A DNA stretch of 64,000 nt from Bradyrhizobium australiense (lineage in GTDB: Bacteria; Pseudomonadota; Alphaproteobacteria; Rhizobiales; Xanthobacteraceae), in contig NZ_JAAVLX010000007.1 in assembly GCF_013114825.1 (NCBI RefSeq), positions 558,001 through 622,000 on the forward strand, given 5' to 3'. A program made the position numbers and the translations under genes. Shown here one piece after another: positions 57,383 to 64,000 of the stretch. Positions within the stretch are counted from its first letter, which is position 1. Every line of letters starts with the position of its first letter. The notes below the pieces were generated by a model that worked only from the letters and a program-made list of their open reading frames with translations, made no database searches and was not told the DNA's origin.

Positions 57383-57772
57383 ATGCCCCGCCGCCTGATA
57401 TCCACCGGCTCGCCGTTCGAGAAGACCGCCGGCTACAGCCGCGCCGTCATCGACGGCGATTTCGCCTTCGTCGCCGGCACCACCGGCTACGACTACACGA
57501 CCATGGTCATTCCGGCCGATATCACGAGCCAGGCTCGCAACTGCTTTGGGAACATCGAAGCTGCGCTGAAGGACGGTGGGTTTGCGATGGCCGACATCGT
57601 CCGCGCCACCTACTACATCACCGACATCGCCGATGCCGACGCTTTCTTTGCGGTCTGCGGCGAAGTCTTCGGCGAGATCCGCCCGGCCACAACCCTTCTC
57701 GTCGTCGCCGGGCTCTACAAGCCGGAGATGAAGATCGAGATCGAAGTGACCGCGAAGCGCCGGACCGCCTGA
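57383..57772 (+). CDS. RidA/YjgF family enamine/imine deaminase
   Basis: The 129-residue protein has the RidA layout (SPFEKTAGYSRAVIDGDFAFVAGTTG near 10-35, ARNCFGNIEAALKDGG near 52, and VRATYYITD near 75, EVFGEIRPATTLLVVAGL near 100). RidA proteins hydrolyse reactive imines from PLP enzymes. It is positioned 43 bases before homospermidine synthase, so it may quench imines of the polyamine route, which is an inference. Confidence 0.9.
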   Translation: MPRRLISTGSPFEKTAGYSRAVIDGDFAFVAGTTGYDYTTMVIPADITSQARNCFGNIEAALKDGGFAMADIVRATYYITDIADADAFFAVCGEVFGEIRPATTLLVVAGLYKPEMKIEIEVTAKRRTA

Positions 57773-57814
57773 TTTCCCCTTCAACACAGATCGTACTTTT
57801 CCGGAGACGTACCT

Positions 57815-59245
57815 ATGAGCCCGCCCTCGCAGATCCACGCCAAAATTTCCGGCCCCATTGTCATGATCGGCTTCGGCTCGATCGGCAAAGGCACGCTGCC
57901 TTTGATCGAGCGTCATTTCGACTATGACAAATCGCGCTTCGTCATCATCGATCCGCATGAGGACGGCGAGCTGGCCAAACAGCACGGCGTGCGTTTCATC
58001 AAGCAGGCGGTGACCCGCGACAATTACCGCGAGGTGCTGGTACCGCTCCTGACCGCCGGCGGCGGCCAGGGCTTTTGCGTCAACCTCTCGGTCGACACCT
58101 CGTCCGTCGACATCATGACGCTGTGCCGCGAGATCGGCGCGCTCTACATCGATACCGTCGTGGAGCCGTGGCACGGCTTCTATTTCGACAAGGCGATCGG
58201 CCCGGAGAAGCGCTCCAACTATGCGCTGCGCGAGACGTTGCTGGCGGCCAAGCACAAGAGCCCCGGCGGCACCACCGCGGTCTCCACCTGCGGCGCCAAT
58301 CCCGGCATGGTGTCGTGGTTCGTCAAGCAGGCGCTGCTCGACATTGCCCGCGACACCGGCGTTGAGCTCAACGAGCCGAAGAGCAGGGAAGGCTGGGGCC
58401 AGCTCGCGCAGAAACTCGGCGTCAAGGGCATCCACATCGCCGAGCGCGACACCCAGCGCTCCAAGAAGCCAAAGCCGATGAACAAATTCGTCAACACCTG
58501 GTCGGTCGAAGGTTTCGTCTCCGAAGGCATGCAGCCGGCCGAGCTCGGCTGGGGCACGCACGAGAAATGGATGCCGGAGAACGGCCGCGAGCATACCGAG
58601 GGCTGTGGCGCCGCGATCTATCTCCTGCAGCCCGGCGCCAACACCCGCGTGCGCTCCTGGTGCCCGACGCCCGGCGCGCAATACGGCTTCCTCGTCACCC
58701 ACAACGAGTCGATCTCGATCGCGGACTATTTTACGGTCCGCGACGGGGCGAAGGTGGTGTACCGCCCGACCTGCCATTACGCCTACCATCCGGCTAATGA
58801 CGCCGTGCTGTCGCTGCACGAGATGTTCGGCGCCACCGGCCAGATGCAGCCCTCGTGGCACATCCTCGACGAGAACGAGATCGAGGACGGCATCGACGAA
58901 CTCGGCGTGCTGCTCTATGGGCACGGCAAGAACGCCTATTGGTACGGCTCGCAGCTCTCGATCGAGGAAACCCGTCGCATCGCGCCCTACCAGAACGCCA
59001 CCGGCATGCAGGTGTCCTCGGCCGTGCTGGCCGGCATGGTGTGGGCGCTGGAAAACCCCGATGCCGGCATCGTCGAGGCCGACGAGATGGACTTCCGCCG
59101 CTGCCTGGAAATCCAGATGCCCTATCTCGGCCCTGTGAAGGGCTTTTACACCGACTGGACGCCGCTGTCGGACCGGCCTGGCCTGTTCCCGGAAGACATC
59201 GACACCTCGGATCCCTGGCAGTTCAGGAACGTGCTGGTGCGGTAA
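57815..59245 (+). CDS. hss: homospermidine synthase
   Basis: The 476-residue NAD-dependent enzyme makes sym-homospermidine from two putrescines. It has the Rossmann motif VMIGFGSIGKGTLPLIE near 17, and the family segments DTVVEPWHGFYFD, CGANPGMVSWFVKQ and NENEIEDGIDELGVLLYGHGKNAYWYGSQLS. Length and sequence match rhizobial/Blastochloris-type HSS. It completes a route with odc in the same cluster. Homospermidine is a major polyamine in Bradyrhizobium. Confidence 0.95.
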   Translation: MSPPSQIHAKISGPIVMIGFGSIGKGTLPLIERHFDYDKSRFVIIDPHEDGELAKQHGVRFIKQAVTRDNYREVLVPLLTAGGGQGFCVNLSVDTSSVDIMTLCREIGALYIDTVVEPWHGFYFDKAIGPEKRSNYALRETLLAAKHKSPGGTTAVSTCGANPGMVSWFVKQALLDIARDTGVELNEPKSREGWGQLAQKLGVKGIHIAERDTQRSKKPKPMNKFVNTWSVEGFVSEGMQPAELGWGTHEKWMPENGREHTEGCGAAIYLLQPGANTRVRSWCPTPGAQYGFLVTHNESISIADYFTVRDGAKVVYRPTCHYAYHPANDAVLSLHEMFGATGQMQPSWHILDENEIEDGIDELGVLLYGHGKNAYWYGSQLSIEETRRIAPYQNATGMQVSSAVLAGMVWALENPDAGIVEADEMDFRRCLEIQMPYLGPVKGFYTDWTPLSDRPGLFPEDIDTSDPWQFRNVLVR

Positions 59246-59452
59246 CGGCATAACACAGGCGCTGCAGCTCCTCCGCTGCAGCGCACAACATTCTCCCCAC
59301 GGCCGCGAACGGCGTAGAACTACGCAGGAGAACCCGGTCCCTCGTAACAGTCGATTAATGCAATCGCGCCATCCTGAGGGGTGATTTTCTGCGAGGGCCC
59401 TGGGCCGTCGCCAAGCTTTTTGAGCGACGGCTCCCTCGGTGGAGCGAGCAAC

Positions 59453-59680
59453 ATGCGCAGCATCATTGCCATCGTGCTGTCGGCAGCGGCACTGGCGTCG
59501 TGCACGCCCGAGAGCAGCAGCAATGCTGACGTGACGGGCTCGATCGACAATTGCGTGCGCAAGCTCTACAGCCAGTACAATCCCAAGGACATGAAGCAGT
59601 GCGTCGCGGTGTGCATCACCTGCGAGCGCGGGGTCATGACGACCTGCTCGACCGCCTGCACGCTCAGGGGCGCACAATAG
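59453..59680 (+). CDS. small cysteine-rich lipoprotein
   Basis: The 75-residue protein has a signal peptide with a lipobox (LSAAALASC, Cys17) and then seven more cysteines (NC, QC, VC, TC, TC, AC) in the mature part, giving likely disulphides. It should be anchored to the inner or outer membrane. The start follows GGTGGAGCGAGCAAC. No family recognised. Confidence 0.72.
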   Translation: MRSIIAIVLSAAALASCTPESSSNADVTGSIDNCVRKLYSQYNPKDMKQCVAVCITCERGVMTTCSTACTLRGAQ

Positions 59681-59704
59681 TCGCACGTCTACGGTGCGGC
59701 GCCG

Positions 59705-60442
59705 TCAGGCGACCCCACCGAGATAGAGCCGCTTGACGATGTCGTTGGCCTTCAACTCGTCGACCGACCTTGCAGCCACCGCGATCTCGCCGTGAACGAT
59801 GATGTAGCCGCGGTCGGCGATCCTGATCGCCTGGTTGAAGTTTTGCTCCGCCATCAACACGGTCAACCCCACGCGCTGTTTGAGTTCGCCGATCTTGGAA
59901 ATGGTCTGCGATACCAATAGCGGCGACAGCCCCACGGAAGGCTCGTCGATCAGCAATAGCCGTGGCGACGACATCAGCGCGCGGGCGATTGCGAGCATCT
60001 GCTGCTGTCCGCCGGACATGGTGCCGGCGAGTTGGCCGCGCCGCTCCTTCAGCACCGGAAACGTGTCGAAGACGAGCGCGAGATTCTGCTGGATGGCGCT
60101 GCGGGCCATTTTCCTGAACGCGCCGAGCATCAGGTTTTCCGTCACCGTCAGCTTGGGAAACAGCCGCCGCCCCTCCGGCACCAGCGCGACGCCGAGATCG
60201 ACGATCGCCTCGGGCGAGAGTTTTGTCAGATCATGCGACACGCCGTCGATCGAAAGCGCAAGCCGGCCGCTGTCTGGGCGAACCAGGCCCATGACGCACT
60301 TCATCAGCGTGCTCTTGCCGTTGCCATTGGTGCCGAGCAAGGCCACGGTCTCACCGGCCTCGACATGCAGCGTGACGCCGCGCAGCGCCTTGACGGCGCC
60401 GTAGCCGGCATCGAGGCCCTCGATGGCAAGGCTAAGTGCCAA
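59705..60442 (-). CDS. livF: branched-chain amino-acid ABC transporter ATP-binding protein LivF
   Basis: The 245-residue ATPase has Walker A (LLGTNGNGKST near 35), the signature MSGGQQQMLAIARAL near 138, and Walker B (LLLIDEPSVGL near 158). It is the second ATPase of a liv-type uptake system. Its start overlaps the end of livG by 11 bases. The substrate may be a hydrophobic or aromatic-derived acid rather than a simple amino acid. Confidence 0.95.
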   Translation of the reverse strand: MALSLAIEGLDAGYGAVKALRGVTLHVEAGETVALLGTNGNGKSTLMKCVMGLVRPDSGRLALSIDGVSHDLTKLSPEAIVDLGVALVPEGRRLFPKLTVTENLMLGAFRKMARSAIQQNLALVFDTFPVLKERRGQLAGTMSGGQQQMLAIARALMSSPRLLLIDEPSVGLSPLLVSQTISKIGELKQRVGLTVLMAEQNFNQAIRIADRGYIIVHGEIAVAARSVDELKANDIVKRLYLGGVA

Positions 60443-61169
60443 GATAGGCCTCCTGCACCCGCTTGTTGGCCATCACCTCGCTAGGCGCGCCGAGCGCGAT
60501 GATCTTTCCGGCGTCGAGGCACATCACCCGTTCCGAAAAGCGCATCACCGCCTGCATGATATGCTCGATCATGATGATGGTGATGTCTTCCTCGCCAAGG
60601 CTGATCAGGAGATCCAGCACCTCGTCGACTTCGGAAGACGACAGCCCGGCCATCGCCTCGTCCGAAATCAGAAGCTTCGGACGCACCGCCATGGCGCGGG
60701 CAAGCTCCATCTTGCGCAGTTCGACCTGGCTCAACGTATCGCTCGGGGCTGCGGCCTTCGCGGCGAGCCCCATCCGCGTCAGGATCGACATCGCGATTTC
60801 TTCCTCCGCCGCGGCTGAACCGGCGGCGGCAAAGTCGAGCCCGACCATAAGGTTCTCCAGCACGGTCATGCTCCTGAACGGCCGCGGAATCTGGAAGCTG
60901 CGGGCGATGCCACGGCGCGCGCGCAAGTGGGGCGGCAATTGCGTGATGTTCTCGCCGCAGAACACCACGCTGCCCACCTGCGGCTTCAACGCGCCGGAGA
61001 TACAGTTGATCAGCGTGGTCTTGCCCGAGCCGTTCGGGCCGATCAGGCCGAAGCGTTCGCCCTTCCTGATCTCGACACTGATATTGTCGAGTGCGGTGAA
61101 GCCGCCGAAGGTCTTTGTCAAAGTCCCTACCTGCAGCAGGGGTGCATCGGCTGCGGCCAACGTCGTCAT
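60432..61169 (-). CDS. livG: branched-chain amino-acid ABC transporter ATP-binding protein LivG
   Basis: The 245-residue ATPase starts MTTLAAADAPLLQVGTLTKTFGG. Walker A is LIGPNGSGKTTL near 42, signature LSQVELRKMELARAM near 150, and Walker B LLISDEAMAGLSSSEVDE near 170. The start overlaps the stop of livM (ATGA at 61166). It pairs with LivF to drive the permeases. Confidence 0.95.
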   Translation of the reverse strand: MTTLAAADAPLLQVGTLTKTFGGFTALDNISVEIRKGERFGLIGPNGSGKTTLINCISGALKPQVGSVVFCGENITQLPPHLRARRGIARSFQIPRPFRSMTVLENLMVGLDFAAAGSAAAEEEIAMSILTRMGLAAKAAAPSDTLSQVELRKMELARAMAVRPKLLISDEAMAGLSSSEVDEVLDLLISLGEEDITIIMIEHIMQAVMRFSERVMCLDAGKIIALGAPSEVMANKRVQEAYLGT

Positions 61170-62131
61170 TGCTTGCCTCCCGCGCGCAGACGATAGCGTG
61201 GCCGCAATAGGCCGATGATGCCTTTGGGCGCGCCGACTACGAACAGCACCAGCATGATGCCGAGCACCAGCACGTTGACCTCCGAGGAGATGGTCACGGC
61301 AAGAAGCTGCTGCGTCGAGCCGAGCAGGATGGCGCCGAGCACCGGGCCGATCCAGTGCGCGGTGCCGCCGATCAGCGCCATGGCCAACGCCGAGACCGAG
61401 TAGCTCAGGTTGAAGGCCGAGGAGGGATCGGCATATTGGAGATACATGGCGGCGGGCGCGCCGGCCGCGGAAATCAGCGCGCCTGAGATCATGCAGGCGA
61501 TCAGTTTCAGCTTCAGCGTCGGCACGCCCGTGCATTCAGCCGCGAGTTCGTCGTCCCGGAGCGCCTGCAGGCCGCGGCCGATCCGGGAATTCTGGATGTA
61601 GCGTGCGGTCGCAACGGCGATGACCGCCAGCATGGCCTGTACGAAGAACAGCATCTTCACGTAGCTGTCGAACGGCGCCATCACCGGCGGCCGCTGGATC
61701 TGGATGCCGGCCGCGCCGCCGACGAACCGCCAGTTCATCACAAAGGTCTCGATGATGATCGCAAGCGCGATCGTCGCGATCGAGAAAAAGATGCCGCGCA
61801 TCCGCAAGGTCAGGAGACCCACGCCAAAGCCGAGCGTCATGCCGACGACGGCGGCGGCTGCGATCTGCACCACGAGCGGCGCGCCTGTCGCCTTGAACAG
61901 GGCGACCGCCGTGTAGACGCCGACGCCGAAAAAGGCATTGGTGCCGAAATTGACGTAACCGGCATAGCCGCCGAGGATGCTCCAGGCAACGGCGAGCGCG
62001 ATGAACTGCAGGATCACGTAGCCGGCAAAAAACGGATATTCGTTGCGGACGATTTGCGTCATCGTCAGCACGGCGACGAGGAAGACGGCGACGGCGGCCC
62101 AGAATGCGATGCTGTGGCTGCGCTTGTTCAT
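61166..62131 (-). CDS. livM: branched-chain amino-acid ABC transporter permease LivM
   Basis: The 321-residue permease has about nine to ten helices and the family EAA-like loop (IGRGLQALRDDELAAECTGVPTLKLKLIA near 190). It overlaps both livH (ATGA at 62128) and livG, so translation of the set is coupled. Confidence 0.94.
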   Translation of the reverse strand: MNKRSHSIAFWAAVAVFLVAVLTMTQIVRNEYPFFAGYVILQFIALAVAWSILGGYAGYVNFGTNAFFGVGVYTAVALFKATGAPLVVQIAAAAVVGMTLGFGVGLLTLRMRGIFFSIATIALAIIIETFVMNWRFVGGAAGIQIQRPPVMAPFDSYVKMLFFVQAMLAVIAVATARYIQNSRIGRGLQALRDDELAAECTGVPTLKLKLIACMISGALISAAGAPAAMYLQYADPSSAFNLSYSVSALAMALIGGTAHWIGPVLGAILLGSTQQLLAVTISSEVNVLVLGIMLVLFVVGAPKGIIGLLRPRYRLRAGGKQ

Positions 62132-63003
62132 CGGCCGAGCAGACCCTGCGGCCGGACGGCAAGCACGCCGAGCAGCATCGCGAACGAGATCGCCGGCGCC
62201 CAGGAGGCACCGAACAACGTCAGCACGATGGATTCGGCGACGCCGAGGATGATGGCGGCGATCAGCGTACCGCTGATGCTGCCGAGCCCGGCCATGACAA
62301 CAACGCAGAATGTCCGCCCGATATAGGCGCGGTCCAGTGTCGGCTCGACCGGGGCTACGATGATCAATAGCGCGCCGGCGATGCCGAGCACGGCAGTGGC
62401 GATGCCGAAGGCAAATTGCTTGATGCGGACCGGATTGGCGCCCATCAGCCGCAGCGCCTCCTCATCCTGCGCCACCGCGCGGATCGCGCGGCCCATGAAG
62501 GTTTTCGACAGGTAGACCGCAAGCAGCACCGTCAGCGCCAGCGCCACTGCGAACGCCACCAGTTGCCGGATCGGTATCCGAAACTCGCCGAACCGCCACG
62601 CCTTGCCGATATAGGTCGCGGAAACCGAGCGCTGGTCGACGCCGAATTGCAGGATGATCAGCACCTCAATGATGAAGGCGATGCCGAAGAAGAAGGCGAT
62701 CCCGCGGACGGCGGCGTCGCTGCCACGCCGCTCGAAGGTTTCGTGATAGACGCGGTAGGCGAGCAGACCGAACACGAAAAACAGCGGAGTGATAATGAGG
62801 CCCGCCAGCAGCGGATCGATATCGTAGCTCTCGTTGAGCTGGAACACGCCGTAGGAGGCGAGCACCAGGAATGCCGGATGCGCGACGTGGGGAACGTCGA
62901 GCAGTCCGAACGAGACAGACAATCCGACGCTGACGGCCGCATAGAAGCAGCCGAGCAGCACCCCAAGCACCACTGCGCCGAGCAGCAGGTCCATCGAAAA
63001 CAA
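62128..63003 (-). CDS. livH: branched-chain amino-acid ABC transporter permease LivH
   Basis: The 291-residue permease has about eight helices and the LivH signature (GRAIRAVAQDEEALRLMGANPVRIKQFAFG near 175). It lies 42 bases after the binding-protein gene and heads the membrane part of the operon. Confidence 0.94.
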   Translation of the reverse strand: MFSMDLLLGAVVLGVLLGCFYAAVSVGLSVSFGLLDVPHVAHPAFLVLASYGVFQLNESYDIDPLLAGLIITPLFFVFGLLAYRVYHETFERRGSDAAVRGIAFFFGIAFIIEVLIILQFGVDQRSVSATYIGKAWRFGEFRIPIRQLVAFAVALALTVLLAVYLSKTFMGRAIRAVAQDEEALRLMGANPVRIKQFAFGIATAVLGIAGALLIIVAPVEPTLDRAYIGRTFCVVVMAGLGSISGTLIAAIILGVAESIVLTLFGASWAPAISFAMLLGVLAVRPQGLLGR

Positions 63004-63045
63004 TTCAGGTTCCCCCTTGGCCCTGAGCCGGAAAAGCCACGAGGC

Positions 63046-64000
63046 CTAGTTTCGGGCAGCCTCGAAGGGACTGATGAGCTCTCCGGTTTTCAATTTATCC
63101 GGGAATAGAATCACCTGCTTGCCGGAGGAGCGGAACTGCTCGATGTCCTTATCCTTCACACCGCGGAACTGGGCCTGCAGGGTTGCCGTTTCCTTGCGCT
63201 CGCCATCCGCCGAAAACGCGATCGGCCCGACGATGGTCTTGTGCTCGTTCTCGCGCAGGTATTTCGCGATGCCCTTCTGGTCGAGCGACTTGGTCGCAGC
63301 CACCGCCGCCTCGATCATCTGGCCCATCGCATAGCCGAACGGCGCCAGATAATAGCCGAGCGGATCAACCTTGGCCTCGACGGCGCGCTTGGTGTACTTG
63401 TCGAAAAATTCCTTGGTGCCGTCGAAATACATGCTCTTTTCCGGCAGCCAGGTATTGTAGTTCACGACGCCGTTGAGCAGCGAGCCGAGGTTCGACATGA
63501 CGGCAGCAAATTGCAGGCCGACCATGCCGCCACCGAAAATCTTGACGCTATCGCCGATCCCGATCTCGTTCACGGCACGCAGGATGCCGGCCGAGTCCGG
63601 CGGATAGGATGCGACATAAACGATGTCGGGCTTGGCCGCTTTCAGCGCGCGGATGATGGACGAAAATTCGACCGTATTCGGCGGGTAGACCTGGTCGAAA
63701 ACGATCGGAATGTTGCGCTTCTTGGCAACGTCCCGCGCGGTCACCGCCAAATTCTGCGCGAATTCCTGATCCGCGGTCAGCAGCGCCATGTTCTTGCCGC
63801 CGGCCTTCTGCGCCAGGTCGAGGAACGAGGCAGCCCAACTGTCGGCCGGTCCCCATGGCGCGTTGTTGAACCACATGTCGTGACCGACCTTGCTGTTCAC
63901 CTGGAATGAGAAATTGCCCATCAGCAAGAGGCCGCGCTGCTTGACGAACGGCATGATCGGCGCGGTCGGCACCGTCGCGTAGGGCGCGAACAGGAGATCG
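63046..64000 (-). CDS. branched-chain amino-acid-type ABC transporter substrate-binding protein (partial, N-terminus outside window)
   Basis: The visible 318 codons are the C-terminal part of a periplasmic binding protein of the LivJ/LivK group: IRALKAAKPDIVYVASYPPDSAGILR in the middle and TLQAQFRGVKDKDIEQF near the end. The frame is open at the right window edge (LLFAPYATVPTAPIMPF...), so the signal peptide is not seen. It is the first gene of the liv-type operon. The ligand is unknown. Confidence 0.92.
   Translation of the reverse strand, partial: DLLFAPYATVPTAPIMPFVKQRGLLLMGNFSFQVNSKVGHDMWFNNAPWGPADSWAASFLDLAQKAGGKNMALLTADQEFAQNLAVTARDVAKKRNIPIVFDQVYPPNTVEFSSIIRALKAAKPDIVYVASYPPDSAGILRAVNEIGIGDSVKIFGGGMVGLQFAAVMSNLGSLLNGVVNYNTWLPEKSMYFDGTKEFFDKYTKRAVEAKVDPLGYYLAPFGYAMGQMIEAAVAATKSLDQKGIAKYLRENEHKTIVGPIAFSADGERKETATLQAQFRGVKDKDIEQFRSSGKQVILFPDKLKTGELISPFEAARN

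Noticed and set aside
57347..59686. 779-codon open frame on the minus strand over ridA and homospermidine synthase
   Set aside because: It runs opposite to two clear genes; high GC makes long antisense frames common, and its product is rich in His/Arg with no motif.

Overview
The window is a GC-rich, densely coded stretch of chromosome from an alphaproteobacterium, most likely Bradyrhizobium or a close relative in the Nitrobacteraceae. Three things point there: the gene families (cpdR next to an N-formylglutamate amidohydrolase, ornithine decarboxylase plus homospermidine synthase, opgGH, and an hsp20 gene behind a ROSE-like leader); the many intergenic imperfect palindromes that open with 'gtcattgcgag', 'gtcgtccctgcg' or 'gtagcccggat'; and one long non-coding repeat typical of that group. 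No transposase, phage, rRNA or CRISPR array is visible. One tRNA gene, tRNA-Val(GAC), is present.

Layout. 1-6.1 kb: catabolic oxidoreductases (old yellow enzyme, aldehyde dehydrogenase, SDR), a zinc-ribbon miniprotein and a two-gene membrane/GNAT-like operon. 6.2-9.1 kb: a probable envelope-stress locus (TetR regulator, divergent pspA, yiaA-type gene, small membrane protein) with three copies of one inverted repeat between regulator and pspA, and a decayed second copy of the yiaA gene. 9.2-13.8 kb: a catabolic cluster of a Rieske protein, two metal-dependent amidohydrolases and a flavoprotein dehydrogenase. 13.8-18.0 kb: a secreted protein and opgGH for periplasmic glucans. 18.1-19.9 and 28.7-30.5 kb: two class III cyclase/TolB-like/TPR proteins. 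20-24 kb: tRNA-Val, cpdR, N-formylglutamate amidohydrolase, a candidate small RNA, hisN and an isochorismatase-like hydrolase. 23.9-28.5 kb: two tandem TctC/Bug binding proteins, a LysR regulator, a TauE/SafE permease and a LysE exporter. 30.6-35 kb: an unknown protein, a lysophospholipase-like hydrolase, a heat-shock gene with an RpoH-like promoter and a ROSE-like RNA thermometer, and secreted proteins. 35.4-41.8 kb: gltBD. 41.9-54.6 kb: an outer-membrane barrel, kdsD, a CMD-family protein behind twin operators, nfeD-qmcA, hemH, MAPEG, a thioesterase, a DUF1007/NicO metal-transport pair and an M3 peptidase. 55.2-59.7 kb: a polyamine cluster (ornithine decarboxylase to homospermidine synthase) behind a long structured leader. 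59.7-64 kb: a branched-chain amino-acid-type ABC transporter (livF-G-M-H and a binding protein cut by the window edge).

How parts work together. Ornithine decarboxylase supplies putrescine for homospermidine synthase. GltB and GltD form one glutamate synthase. OpgG and OpgH make osmoregulated periplasmic glucans. NfeD and QmcA form a membrane-microdomain pair. DUF1007 and NicO overlap by four bases and probably act together on a divalent metal. The strongest non-coding signals are the ROSE-like leader, the small RNA at 22.1 kb, the operator triplet at 8.4 kb, the operator pair at 45.5 kb and the odc leader. All functions are inferred from sequence reading alone; no database search was run.
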